From the NCBI GenBank assembly GCA_045639845.1, contig JAZUDW010000116.1, forward strand, positions 1 to 37,936: a DNA stretch of 37,936 nucleotides. Reading direction: 5' to 3'. The notes beneath the pieces are model-generated. The model was not told where the DNA came from and made no database searches. It saw only the letters and a program-made list of their open reading frames with translations. This document shows positions 1 through 8,713 of this stretch, in pieces (within the stretch, counting starts at the first letter, position 1; every line of letters begins with the position of its first letter). Made by a program: the position numbers and the translations under genes. The DNA is from Colimorpha sp045639845. GTDB taxonomy: Bacteria; Bacteroidota; Bacteroidia; Bacteroidales; P3.

Positions 1-1452
1 AACGTCAGTAGCAGCAGTGATGACACCACCGTCAGCAGCGGTAGCAGCAATGGAACGAGCATCCATAAGAGACACCATGGAAATCTGGCCCTGACCAGGT
101 TTGGAACCTTCGCGGTTGGGGAAGTTACGGGTAGTGTGACGAATACTGAAACCATTGTTGGAAGGAACATCACCTGCACCGAAGCAAGGACCGCAGAATG
201 CGGGCTTGATAGCTACACCAGCCTCAAGAAGTTCTTCAGCAATACCACTACGGGTAGCAGCCAAATAAACAGGTACACTCTGAGGATATGCAGAAGCGGT
301 GAAATAATCGTTGCCTGTAGATTTATCTTTCAAGATAGCAGCAGCAGCACTAAGGTTGTCGTAAGTACCACCAGCACAACCAGCGATGATACCTTGGTCA
401 GCCATAACTTTGCCGTCTTTAATCTTGCTCATAAGATCGATTTCGATCTTGTCGCCAAAGCGTTTCTTCGAATCTTCTTCAACCTCGCGGAGAATCTTCT
501 CGGGATTAGCCTGAAGCTCATGGATGCTAACAGCGTTGGAGGGGTGATAAGGAAGAGCAATCATACACTCTTGCTTGCTGAGGTCGATAGTGATCATGCT
601 ATCATAGTAAGCAACCTTACCGGGTTTGAGTTCTTTATAATCCTGAGGACGCTTGTGCATCTCATAGTAACGTTTAACCTCGTCGTCAGTAACCCAAATA
701 GAACTCAAACAAGTAGTCTCGGTAGTCATAACCTCGATACCATTACGGAAATCGATAGGAAGATTCTTCACTCCTGGACCTGCGAATTCGAGAACTTTAT
801 TCTTAACGAAACCATTTTCGAAAGTAGCTTTAACGAGAGAGATAGCTACATCGTGAGGGCCAACGCCCTTGCGAGGAGTTCCTTCGAGCCATACGAGAAC
901 AACTTCGGGAGCATTGATATCCCATGTGTTCTTAAGAAGTTGCTTAACGAGTTCACCGCCACCTTCACCAACACCCATGTTACCAAGAGAACCGTAACGA
1001 GTGTGGCTGTCAGAACCGAGAATCATGTTGCCGCATTTGGCCATAGCCTCGCGAGCATACTGGTGAATAACAGCCTGATTGGTAGGAACAAATATACCAC
1101 CATACTTCTTAGCAGCAGAAAGACCGAACACGTGGTCGTCTTCGTTGATAGTACCGCCAACAGCGCAGAGGGAGTTGTGGCAGTTGGTCATAGCATAAGG
1201 CAAGGGGAACTCTTTCAGACCACTAGCACGAGCGGTTTGAATAATACCCACATAGGTAATATCATGCGACATCATAGCGTCGAAACGGATACGCATCTTT
1301 TTACCTTTACCACCATCTACGTCGTGAGAGCGAAGAATGCCGTAAGTTATTGTGTTTTCACGTGCCTCATCTGCAGACGGCATACCTGCAGAATCCTTCA
1401 CGATTTTTTCTCCATCGAGGAGATAAACTCCTTCGTTGAAAAGTGTGACCAT
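1..1452 (-). CDS. Aconitase-superfamily hydratase (YbhJ-like), 3' part outside the window
   Basis: The first 484 residues of a 4Fe-4S hydro-lyase read from an ATG at 1452 and leave the window in frame at base 1; the family is usually about 750 aa. All three cluster cysteines expected for aconitases are present: C359 (IIAGCAGG), C420 and C423 (FCGPCFG). The substrate-loop motif GSDSHTRYG lies at 147-154. The N-terminus (MVTLFNEGVYLLDGEKIV) and the phrase MTTETTCLSSIW resemble the YbhJ-type hydratase branch rather than classical AcnA or AcnB. The true substrate of that branch is not settled, so citrate/isocitrate is only one possibility. It sits downstream of the citrate lyase operon and permease but has its own promoter-like -7 element at 1563-1570. 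Arg codons are mostly CGT, suggesting high expression. Family call is firm; substrate is inference. Confidence 0.88.
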   Translation of the reverse strand, partial: MVTLFNEGVYLLDGEKIVKDSAGMPSADEARENTITYGILRSHDVDGGKGKKMRIRFDAMMSHDITYVGIIQTARASGLKEFPLPYAMTNCHNSLCAVGGTINEDDHVFGLSAAKKYGGIFVPTNQAVIHQYAREAMAKCGNMILGSDSHTRYGSLGNMGVGEGGGELVKQLLKNTWDINAPEVVLVWLEGTPRKGVGPHDVAISLVKATFENGFVKNKVLEFAGPGVKNLPIDFRNGIEVMTTETTCLSSIWVTDDEVKRYYEMHKRPQDYKELKPGKVAYYDSMITIDLSKQECMIALPYHPSNAVSIHELQANPEKILREVEEDSKKRFGDKIEIDLMSKIKDGKVMADQGIIAGCAGGTYDNLSAAAAILKDKSTGNDYFTASAYPQSVPVYLAATRSGIAEELLEAGVAIKPAFCGPCFGAGDVPSNNGFSIRHTTRNFPNREGSKPGQGQISMVSLMDARSIAATAADGGVITAATDV

Positions 1453-1562
1453 ATTGCGTTCTTTTTACTGAGGGTTCAAAGTTTTAGGAATTAACAACAA
1501 TTACCTGTCAACCAAGAAGTAACGACGAACCCCAATAGTTCGTTACGCTTAATTTGACAATG

Positions 1563-1592
1563 CAAAAATACAACTTATTTTTAATATCCAAG
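1563..1592 (-). promoter_or_regulatory. Bacteroidota-type promoter for the hydratase gene
   Basis: On the minus strand a perfect -7 element TATTTTTG (1563-1570) is preceded, after 18 nt, by CTTG (1589-1592), one mismatch from the -33 TTTG consensus. Transcription would start near 1556, giving a leader of about 100 nt. That leader contains a small 6-bp hairpin (ACGAAC/GTTCGT, 1525-1543). Confidence 0.55.
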
Positions 1593-1803
1593 CTAAATGA
1601 TTGAAAAATTAACGAAAATAGAAATTTAGCTCTATGGAAAACACCATATATTAACAGTTACAATTAAGGATTCAGACCTCGTTATCTATTCATTGGGAAG
1701 AGTGTCCCAGAGATCTATCGAATCCCAATAGCAGCACACAACAAGACTGATTTCCACCATCCAATAATTTATCGAACAAAGGCTTTTTAAAACATAAAAC
1801 AAA

Positions 1804-1830
1804 AGGCAGCGAAGTTCCACCTCGCTGCCT
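1804..1830 (-). terminator. Rho-independent terminator of the MFS permease gene
   Basis: A perfect 9-bp stem AGGCAGCGA/TCGCTGCCT (1804-1812 with 1822-1830) with a 9-nt loop lies 22 nt past the permease stop codon. On the minus strand it is followed by a T-rich tract (TTTTGTTTTATGTTTT). Confidence 0.85.
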
Positions 1831-1852
1831 ATCATTGATAATATCGTATTAA

Positions 1853-3145
1853 TTATTCTACAGGAATATCTTTGTTCACATTCTTGCAGCCTATTACTGC
1901 ATAATAGAAAATGAATGCCAGCATTGCGATCACCAACCAATAGCTATTCATGTAACCAGCCACACGTGCAATTGCATCTTGGCAGAAAGGCATCACGCCA
2001 CCACCTACAACCATCATCATGAAAATGCCACTGGCCTGTTCGGTATATTTTCCCAATCCTTCGACTGCAAGATTGAAAATACCACCCCACATGAGAGAAG
2101 TACAGAGACCGCAAAGAACCATAAACAATGCACTAACAGGGACAACCACCATAGTGAAACTGCCACCTTGATATCCAGGCATGGTCATAGTCATGGTCTT
2201 TGGCAACAAAATAGCAATCAGCAAAAAGACAATTGCCACTGCCGAAACAACAGTGATCTGTGTCTTGGAGGACACTTTGCCACTGATTGCGGTACTACAC
2301 AGACGTCCTACAAACATGAGCAACCAATAGATAGCAGCAATAGCACCACCAACAATAGCGGCTCCTTCGCCCAATCCGGCACCTCTGTCGGTAGGATCGG
2401 AAAGATAGAAATTCAACTCACCAGGGATGCCTACTTCTATACCAACATAGAAGAAAATTGCCACAACACCTAATACGAGATGGCGGAAACTCCAAGCACT
2501 ATAATGATCTTTTGTCGATTGCTGTGATTTACCCAAATTCGGCTCTGGTATTTTCACAAACTTGATAATCAAGAAAGAGAGAGCAAATACTGCCAACGCG
2601 ATAAGGAGCAAGGGTCGAACATCACCCAACGCGGTAGAAGGGGTAAGGGTTCCTATCATAGCACCAGCTAAAAGCGGCGTTGCGGTACCAGTAAGAGAGT
2701 TAAGTGTGCCTCCCGCTTGGATGAGCTGATTGCCACGATTGCCACCACCACCTAGGATATTGAGCATAGGGTTGACCACAGTGTTCAACATACATACACA
2801 GAAGCCACAGATAAAAGCACCCAATAGATATACCACAAAAGCACCAATACCGACTTCCATATAACTGGAAGCCATTTGCACAAGCATACCAGAAAAACCT
2901 ACCGCCAAGGCAATAAGAGCCGTTTTTTTGTAACCGATGCGAGTCAGCATCTTTCCTGCGGGGATACCCATGAATAGATAGGCCAAGAAGTTCATCATAT
3001 TGCCCAACATTCCAGACCATTCCATACCTTCTTTAATTTTCCAAATGTTACCAAAGGGAGCTGCCATATTGGTAACGAATGAAATCATTGCAAACATAAA
3101 GAACATTGTTATGATTGCAATCACATTAGTATTTTTCTTTGTCAT
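1853..3145 (-). CDS. MFS permease, fucose/glucose-galactose (FHS) type
   Basis: A 430-aa inner-membrane protein with about 12 hydrophobic segments. The N-terminal segment (FFMFAMISFVTN), the GIPAGKMLTRIGYKK loop (about 60-75) and the asparagine/glutamine-rich stretch around residues 120-150 (NTVVNPMLNILGGG...NQLIQAGGTLNS) match the fucose:proton symporter family of the major facilitator superfamily, common in Bacteroidota as sugar permeases. It follows the cit genes on the same strand, 166 bp after citCG, and has its own terminator. Position suggests import of citrate or a related carboxylate, but no known citrate carrier (CitS, CitT or CitM type) is recognisable and a sugar substrate is equally possible. 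The start is the ATG at 3145; AT-rich sequence upstream lacks a strong Shine-Dalgarno, usual for this phylum. Confidence 0.85.
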   Translation of the reverse strand: MTKKNTNVIAIITMFFMFAMISFVTNMAAPFGNIWKIKEGMEWSGMLGNMMNFLAYLFMGIPAGKMLTRIGYKKTALIALAVGFSGMLVQMASSYMEVGIGAFVVYLLGAFICGFCVCMLNTVVNPMLNILGGGGNRGNQLIQAGGTLNSLTGTATPLLAGAMIGTLTPSTALGDVRPLLLIALAVFALSFLIIKFVKIPEPNLGKSQQSTKDHYSAWSFRHLVLGVVAIFFYVGIEVGIPGELNFYLSDPTDRGAGLGEGAAIVGGAIAAIYWLLMFVGRLCSTAISGKVSSKTQITVVSAVAIVFLLIAILLPKTMTMTMPGYQGGSFTMVVVPVSALFMVLCGLCTSLMWGGIFNLAVEGLGKYTEQASGIFMMMVVGGGVMPFCQDAIARVAGYMNSYWLVIAMLAFIFYYAVIGCKNVNKDIPVE

Positions 3146-3248
3146 GTTTATAAGTTTTTTAATGTTAAATAACTCGACAAGACAATATTTATTGCCCTAT
3201 TGAAAAGAAATCGCCACAAAAAAAAAGAGAAGAAAAAGAGAAGAACGA

Positions 3249-3265
3249 AATATTGTGACAATATT
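3249..3265 (-). terminator. Weak hairpin after citCG
   Basis: A 7-bp A/T-rich stem AATATTG/CAATATT with a 3-nt loop lies about 45 nt beyond the citCG stop. On the minus strand it is followed by a pyrimidine tract (CGTTCTTCTCTTTTTC...). It could attenuate read-through from the cit operon into the permease gene. The stem is weak. Confidence 0.4.
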
Positions 3266-3311
3266 CAACACAGCAATGCCACACCAATCAGACAAGCAAG
3301 AACTGCCTTCT

Positions 3312-5057
3312 TTAGGAAATAATAGAATTCACAAAAAGCGTCAGCGACAACATATCTGCGCTGCCACCTGGTGAGAGATTTTTTGCTACGAACAGACGCC
3401 CCAGCTGATCGAGAGCTTGTGGTGTAAAATCATTTAACAAGTATGCACTTTGCTCTTTAACCCACTTAGCCCCTTCGGCACCACCACGATGATATATATT
3501 TGTATCGTCCAAGGTTGTCATGATATACAAAAGCAACTTATGATTAGCATAAGCGTCGTCGGCATCTAATGATTGCAGATAGGGTAACCATGAGTTAAAC
3601 AAAGCTGGATATCCTTCTACGGCACAAGCGAGAGCTCCTTTAACTTGATGTTGAGTTACGACTGCAGAGCCATGGGTTCCTTGAGGATCGGGGAACTGAG
3701 AAGCAATTTGAGCAATAGTAGATTGCAACGATTGAATGCTAATCTTGTGCTCTGTTGCCCAAAGATACGATGCAGCACTGACTGCCAATCCTATTGAAAA
3801 TAATGCACCTTTGTGAGTATTAACCCCTCCTGTAGATTGCAGCATACAACGTTCAGCCTCTAATCCAATCTCTACAAGACGCGATGCTGCAAGGTATTGT
3901 TCAGTGTGCGATTCGGTTGACAACTGGACAAAGAATGGATGCAGAGCCCGAACGCTTTGGCTCATAATACGATAGTCCATATCGCTATGAGCGCCCGAAT
4001 CCTGCCGATCTACCAACCCTGGTTTAGGGGTAGTATCCAACTCCATTTGAAGCGCTCTTGTGGCCAAATGTGCTATGATATAAGGGACTGTTGTCGAGTA
4101 TGCCAACCTTGCTGATTGTGACAAAGAGCCTTCATCAAGGCTCTTTCTCAACTGCGAAGCACTGACGGCCGCACCATCTAGCTCTTTTCTTTGGAACTCA
4201 ACCACACTAATGCCCAATTTCTCTAACTGCCCATGCATTAATTCATTGTAACGACAAGTAAGAAGATCTGTGGGCTCGCTACCGACAAAACGAACTTCAG
4301 CTTTTAACGAAGGTGCTATTCGAGAGGCAAAGAGAGATAGATCGAGTGTAATATGGGTATCTGCAGCGTCGTCTAAATTTTTCAAAAAATAGGTTGGGAA
4401 CGTAAACTGAGAGATGGAATAATCTGTACCTTCCAGCACTACCACATTAGAAAGATCTTGTGTACCAGCCAAGATCATGGTTCTACGCTCAGAATAACAG
4501 AACTGTGACCGATCTTCTTTTACTGGTATAATATAAAGATGGTCAACCTGAGAGGAGGCTTGCTCTATCAGATAACGATGACCCAGGGAAAATGGATTAC
4601 AATTCATTACAATGACTCCATTTCGACCAGGGAGGGCCTGCTGCTCAAGATAGTATTGATAGTCTTCTATGTTTCGAAGGCTGCTTTCCATCAGAATCGC
4701 TTTGGGTGCAGAAGCCAAAAGGTGAAAACCCAAAGATGAAAAAATCTGAAGATTTGAAGGCTTAGTAAACACCTTCACTGTCGAAAAACCATTCTGATAG
4801 GCAAGATTGACCAGATGAGAGATCAAACGAGTGCTCATACCAGTGTCTCGCAACTGCTCGGAAACAGCAATACATTTTAATAAATTTCCCTTCAATCCTC
4901 CACAAGCCAATATCTCGTCATCATCCAAATGATAGATAGCTGCCATATAATCAACATCATCAAGTCGAAGATTATTGGCGGCAAGAAAAGATTCCACTTT
5001 ACGACGAGACGACTTGAGTGTAATCGGAACCTGACGAAGATCAAATTCTGTGTACAT
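3312..5057 (-). CDS. citCG: Fused citrate lyase ligase (CitC) and triphosphoribosyl-dephospho-CoA synthase (CitG)
   Basis: A 581-aa bifunctional protein. Residues 1 to about 325 are CitC: an N-terminal GNAT-like part (DTGMSTRLISHLV, 71-83), then a nucleotidyltransferase domain with the NPFSLGH motif (154-160) and a Ser-rich end (VSASQLRKSL). This domain uses ATP and acetate to acetylate the thiol of the lyase acyl carrier subunit. Residues from about 326 to 581 are CitG: TPKPGLVD (343-350), THKGALFS (414-421), DDTNIYHRGG (517-526) and SPGGSADMLS (562-571). This domain makes 2'-(5''-triphosphoribosyl)-3'-dephospho-CoA, the prosthetic-group precursor. The reading frame is open throughout with no stop or frameshift at the junction. 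The E. coli proteins are separate (about 352 and 292 aa), so the fusion is compact. It lies 29 nt after citX in the operon. A CitX-CitG fusion is known elsewhere; this pairing is less usual. Confidence 0.93.
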   Translation of the reverse strand: MYTEFDLRQVPITLKSSRRKVESFLAANNLRLDDVDYMAAIYHLDDDEILACGGLKGNLLKCIAVSEQLRDTGMSTRLISHLVNLAYQNGFSTVKVFTKPSNLQIFSSLGFHLLASAPKAILMESSLRNIEDYQYYLEQQALPGRNGVIVMNCNPFSLGHRYLIEQASSQVDHLYIIPVKEDRSQFCYSERRTMILAGTQDLSNVVVLEGTDYSISQFTFPTYFLKNLDDAADTHITLDLSLFASRIAPSLKAEVRFVGSEPTDLLTCRYNELMHGQLEKLGISVVEFQRKELDGAAVSASQLRKSLDEGSLSQSARLAYSTTVPYIIAHLATRALQMELDTTPKPGLVDRQDSGAHSDMDYRIMSQSVRALHPFFVQLSTESHTEQYLAASRLVEIGLEAERCMLQSTGGVNTHKGALFSIGLAVSAASYLWATEHKISIQSLQSTIAQIASQFPDPQGTHGSAVVTQHQVKGALACAVEGYPALFNSWLPYLQSLDADDAYANHKLLLYIMTTLDDTNIYHRGGAEGAKWVKEQSAYLLNDFTPQALDQLGRLFVAKNLSPGGSADMLSLTLFVNSIIS

Positions 5058-5086
5058 AAGAAAAGAAGAGATATAAAATAAGAATA

Positions 5087-5659
5087 CTATTGATTAGAAT
5101 CGAGATAATTCTTAACCATTATAGAAATATACTGTTGTATTTCAGCCTGATTGTGAGTGTGATTACGCATACAGTAACGAGCCTCACTGTCACAAAGCAA
5201 ACATTTACGAGGCGCAAAACCAACTTCCACACGGCTCAAGGGAATGCCATTGGTAGCAATCACGTCAATGTCGAACAACCGACCTAATGGATGAGTGTCC
5301 TCAATAGCACAAGTCTGCTTCTTTACTTCCAAAGGAGCCATAGAAGTGAGGATGTACGCTTCAAAACCCGTTTCTAAATCACGTTGTTCAAATAGATTTA
5401 TGGTATCAGCCAATTTAGATTTTATCGATTCTACTGCGGCTTGTGCCACAGTAAGAGAAAAAGAATTACGCTTAATCTTTCCTGGCATCACAACCGTAAG
5501 ACAAACCAAAGTTGACTCTGGATAAGAAGCCATCAACTCACGCTGATGACAAGAACGTTCGTCCCGACTAGCTAGCAAAAGATCAAGCGTAATCTCCATA
5601 TAATGTAACAAATGCCTGACTTCATCTCTGGCATAATAGCCAGAGAGAAAGCCAAACAT
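5087..5659 (-). CDS. citX: Apo-citrate lyase phosphoribosyl-dephospho-CoA transferase
   Basis: A 190-aa CitX (E. coli 183 aa), which attaches the phosphoribosyl-dephospho-CoA arm to the acyl carrier subunit CitD. Motifs seen are ITLDLLLASRDERSCHQ near the N-terminus, HPLGRLFDIDVI around 123-134, and the cysteine/histidine-rich RKCLLCDSEARYC...H signature near the C-terminus. The start at 5659 lies 6 nt after the citF stop codon, suggesting tight coupling. A second ATG at 5599 (MEITLDLL) would remove 20 residues and still retain the conserved core, so the start is not certain. Codon choice is more mixed than in citF. Confidence 0.92.
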   Translation of the reverse strand: MFGFLSGYYARDEVRHLLHYMEITLDLLLASRDERSCHQRELMASYPESTLVCLTVVMPGKIKRNSFSLTVAQAAVESIKSKLADTINLFEQRDLETGFEAYILTSMAPLEVKKQTCAIEDTHPLGRLFDIDVIATNGIPLSRVEVGFAPRKCLLCDSEARYCMRNHTHNQAEIQQYISIMVKNYLDSNQ

Positions 5660-5665
5660 TCATAT

Positions 5666-7201
5666 TTATGCGTTGATATTCTTGATAACGTCCATTACAG
5701 AACCGTCACGATTCATAACTACGCCGACAACTTTATCGCCAAAGGGCAGAGGATCTGCATTGCCAATAACCTTCTGGCCACGCTCTTTAAGCCAGTTGAT
5801 GTCAACCACGTTGAGACCCGCAGCTTTAAGACGCTCTGCAATTTCGGGACGCTTGGGGTTAACAGCAATACCATATTCGGTAACAACAACATCAACAGTA
5901 GAGCCCGGGGTAATGAGAGTGGTAACCTCGTCAACAACACAGGGGATACGGCCACGAAGCAAAGGACATACGATGATAGAAAGTGCCGAATCAGCAGCGG
6001 TATCGGGGTGACCACCGATAGCTCCACGAATAATACCATCACTACCCACAAGAACATTAACATTGAAATTAACGTCAACCTCGAGAGCAGAAAGGATTAC
6101 GATGTCAAGATAGTGGGTTGCAGAACCGGCTTCATCAGCGCTAGCATATTCGTTAGCACTAACTTCTTGGTGCATTTCATGATTCTTGAGAGATTCAGCT
6201 GCCACCTTGTCGAACGACTGAACGTCGATAAGACGACCAATGAGGCCCTCTTCAAACATCTTAACCATGTGAGCAGTGATACCACCAAGAGCGTAACTTG
6301 CTTTGATACCCTGTTGGATCATGCTCTCGCGGATATATTTAACGGCAGCGAGAGAAGCACCACCGGAACCAGTTTGGATGGAAAAACCATCTTTGAAATA
6401 ACCACTATTGATGATAACCTTTGCAGCTTGCTGAGCCAGGAGGATATCACGAGGATTCTTGGTGTCACGAATAGCACCAGAGGCAATCTTCGAACTATCA
6501 CCTACAGACTCTACTTCTACTACATAATCAACCAGGTGCTCAGAGATAGAGAATGGAGTGTTGGGATAATCAACGAGGTCGTCGGTAAGAATAACAACCT
6601 TATCAGCATAGTTTGCATCGGGAATAGCATAACCGAGGGAACCGCAAATAGATTTAGCATTCTCACTACGAGAAAAACCGCAGCAGTTTCCGAGAGCATC
6701 GGAAGAAGAAGCACCGATGAAAGCAACGTCGATATGAAGGTCACCATTAGCTATAGCGCTACCGCGACCGCCATGAGAACGGAACACTACAGGAGCATCC
6801 ATCAGACCACGGGAGATAGCATCAGCCAATTTACCACGCATACCAGAGGTAGAAATACTAGTGATAACACCATTCTTAATATGCTCAATCAAGGGTTCAT
6901 GTACATCTTGAAGAGAGGAAGCAGCAAGAGAAAGATTCTTGAAACCCATCTCAGCCAGTTTGTCAACGACCATGTTAACCACCTTATCGCCACCACGGAA
7001 ATGATGGTGGAAAGAGATAGTCATACCGTCTTTCAAGCCACTGCCTTTGATAGCCTCTTCCAAAGATACGAGCTTAGGAGATTCTTTTTGCAGATCTTTC
7101 TTGAAGGTGGTTTTCTTAGCAGGGGTACCACCATAAACTTCTTTATTCATATTAGCAGCTTCAGCCTTGATGGCAGCTGCTCTATCTTTCAATGTATTCA
7201 T
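5666..7201 (-). CDS. citF: Citrate lyase alpha subunit (citrate:acetyl-ACP transferase)
   Basis: A 511-aa protein, near-identical in length to E. coli CitF (510 aa). It exchanges the acetyl group on the carrier subunit for citrate, forming citryl-ACP and acetate. Family landmarks are DGMTISFHHHFRGGD near 58-72, GGRGSAI, GSGGASLAAVKYI, YALGGITAHMV, GAIGGHPDTAADS and VTEYGIAVNP towards the C-terminus. It begins 2 nt after the citE stop, so citE and citF are probably translationally coupled, and the two assemble with CitD in one complex in the cytoplasm. Arginine is encoded mostly by CGT, as in the ribosomal protein genes of this window, which suggests strong expression. Confidence 0.97.
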   Translation of the reverse strand: MNTLKDRAAAIKAEAANMNKEVYGGTPAKKTTFKKDLQKESPKLVSLEEAIKGSGLKDGMTISFHHHFRGGDKVVNMVVDKLAEMGFKNLSLAASSLQDVHEPLIEHIKNGVITSISTSGMRGKLADAISRGLMDAPVVFRSHGGRGSAIANGDLHIDVAFIGASSSDALGNCCGFSRSENAKSICGSLGYAIPDANYADKVVILTDDLVDYPNTPFSISEHLVDYVVEVESVGDSSKIASGAIRDTKNPRDILLAQQAAKVIINSGYFKDGFSIQTGSGGASLAAVKYIRESMIQQGIKASYALGGITAHMVKMFEEGLIGRLIDVQSFDKVAAESLKNHEMHQEVSANEYASADEAGSATHYLDIVILSALEVDVNFNVNVLVGSDGIIRGAIGGHPDTAADSALSIIVCPLLRGRIPCVVDEVTTLITPGSTVDVVVTEYGIAVNPKRPEIAERLKAAGLNVVDINWLKERGQKVIGNADPLPFGDKVVGVVMNRDGSVMDVIKNINA

Positions 7202-7203
7202 GA

Positions 7204-8091
7204 TTACAAATCCTCCTCTTTTAAAATACCAGCAGCCTTGGCCAACTCGATAGTGCGTTCTGCACGGATAACAACGGGACGGTCAACCATCTTACCATTA
7301 ACAGCGATAACACCACTACCCTTGGCAGCAGCCTCTTTAATAGCAGCAATGATAGTTTTAGCCTTTTCGATTTCTTTCTCGGTAGGAGCAAATACCTCGT
7401 TGATGATTTCAATCTGGCGAGGATTGATGATACTCTTTCCGTCGAAACCAAGACGTTTGATAAGTTCAACCTCTTTACGGAAGGTCTCCATATCGTTGAG
7501 GTTAGAATAAACGGTATCGAGTGCATCGATGCCTGCAGCGCGGGCGGCAACAACGATAGTCTCACGAGCGAGCAGAAGTTCATCACCAGAAGGAGTACGC
7601 TGAGCCTTAAGGTTAGCGCAGTAGTCCTCAGCACCAAGAGCAATACCCATCATACGCTTAGAAGCGGTAGCAATAGCATAGGCATTGATGATACCTTTAG
7701 TGCTCTCGATAGCAGCCATAATCTGTGTACGACCAACGCAACCGAGTTCTTTCTCTACTTTTTCGATTTCTTCTTCAAGTTCGATAACCTCTTCTGCGGT
7801 TTCGGTCTTAGGCATACGAATTACATGAACGCCAGCAGTAACAACTGCTTCCACATCCTTCTTGCCATAAGGAGTATTAAGGGGATTGATACGAACCACC
7901 ATTTCGGTGTTTCCGTAGTCAATAGTCTTCAAAGCGTTGTGAACCAACAGGCGGGCAGCATCCTTCTCGGCCATGGTCACAGAGTCTTCCAGGTCCAGCA
8001 TGATAGAGTCGGGACTATAGATGAAAGCGTCCGACATCATGGCGGGGTTGTTGCCCGGAACAAACATCATTGTTCTTCTCAGTCTTTGCAT
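7204..8091 (-). CDS. citE: Citrate lyase beta subunit (citryl-ACP lyase)
   Basis: A 295-aa HpcH/HpaI-type lyase (E. coli CitE 302 aa). It cleaves citryl-ACP into oxaloacetate and acetyl-ACP, completing the catalytic cycle. The N-terminal RRTMMFVPGNNP and DSIMLDLEDSV motifs, the central MAAIESTKGIINAY (substrate and metal-site glutamate region), LGAEDYCANL and the C-terminal GFDGKSIINPRQIE are all present. It sits between citD (54 nt) and citF (2 nt). Close relatives act as citramalyl- or malyl-thioester lyases, but the company of CitD, CitF and CitX fixes it as the subunit of a carrier-protein-dependent lyase. Whether the acid is citrate or citramalate cannot be read from the sequence. Confidence 0.96.
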   Translation of the reverse strand: MQRLRRTMMFVPGNNPAMMSDAFIYSPDSIMLDLEDSVTMAEKDAARLLVHNALKTIDYGNTEMVVRINPLNTPYGKKDVEAVVTAGVHVIRMPKTETAEEVIELEEEIEKVEKELGCVGRTQIMAAIESTKGIINAYAIATASKRMMGIALGAEDYCANLKAQRTPSGDELLLARETIVVAARAAGIDALDTVYSNLNDMETFRKEVELIKRLGFDGKSIINPRQIEIINEVFAPTEKEIEKAKTIIAAIKEAAAKGSGVIAVNGKMVDRPVVIRAERTIELAKAAGILKEEDL

Positions 8092-8145
8092 GATATCAAT
8101 AATGATTAAATGTTTTGTTTACTCAGTTAGTTTTCCGTTGTTTGA

Positions 8146-8424
8146 TTATTTCCAAACATCAACACCAGTAGCGCGAACGGCAGCGGCGGTAGCGCGAGCA
8201 CGGATAGTGCAATCGAGAGCGCCTTTATCCACAGCCTTTACACAAGCTTGTGTGATACCGCGTTCTTGCAGAGTTTCAGTGATGACTTTCTTAATCTGGT
8301 TGCCAAATTGGTACGCGACACTGCTGTCCAGTTCAATTTGGAGACCCGATTGGTTCGAGGGAGCGATCTGAATCATAATATCGCCCGATTCCAGGGTGCC
8401 AGCAAATGCTTCTTTCAGTTCCAT
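8146..8424 (-). CDS. citD: Citrate lyase acyl carrier (gamma) subunit
   Basis: A 92-aa CitD. The attachment motif AGTLESGD (8-15) contains Ser13, aligning with the serine that carries phosphoribosyl-dephospho-CoA in the Klebsiella protein. The conserved KGALDCTIRARATAA stretch is near the C-terminus. It is the first gene of the operon; a Bacteroidota promoter lies about 100 nt upstream. It is slightly shorter than the E. coli protein (98 aa). Confidence 0.95.
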   Translation of the reverse strand: MELKEAFAGTLESGDIMIQIAPSNQSGLQIELDSSVAYQFGNQIKKVITETLQERGITQACVKAVDKGALDCTIRARATAAAVRATGVDVWK

Positions 8425-8521
8425 TTTGTTTGTTTTTTATTATAATGATATTAACTTATTTTACTATCAAACAGAGCATAGTGAGAAGAACAAAACTTCT
8501 TCGCACCTCTGTTTCACTTTG

Positions 8522-8554
8522 CAAAAGTACACAAAAAACTTTGCTCAGCACTAA
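8522..8554 (-). promoter_or_regulatory. Promoter of the cit operon
   Basis: A perfect -7 element TACTTTTG (8522-8529, minus strand) is preceded after 21 nt by TTAG (8551-8554), one mismatch from TTTG. Initiation near 8515 gives a leader of about 90 nt before citD. No recognisable CitB or CRP-like operator was seen. Confidence 0.6.
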
Positions 8555-8713
8555 ATATCACAAAAAAAATTATTTTTCAGTTACTTTTCCTCTTCAGCCA
8601 CCACCACAAAGAGCATCTCGTCAAACAAAAAAAACACGACATAAAACCATCTTCGAATCAAAAACACACATGGGAGGAACACGTCCACTAGCATTATGTA
8701 TAAAAGAAAAAAA

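Larger units (their letters stand above)
1453..1852. other. 400-bp intergenic region between the MFS gene and the hydratase gene
   Basis: This spacer holds the permease terminator (1804-1830) and the hydratase promoter and leader (1453-1592). Between about 1600 and 1800 it is AT-rich with no convincing gene. A short minus-strand reading frame running from 1940 to 1686 overlaps the end of the permease gene and looks spurious. Confidence 0.6.

Noticed and set aside
136..1494. 452-aa plus-strand open frame
   Set aside because: It is antisense to the hydratase, whose minus-strand reading carries all Fe-S cysteines and family motifs; the plus-strand translation has low-complexity Ser/Thr/Asn composition typical of a shadow.
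5612..7510. 632-aa plus-strand open frame
   Set aside because: It is antisense to citF and parts of citX and citE; no motif and no promoter.
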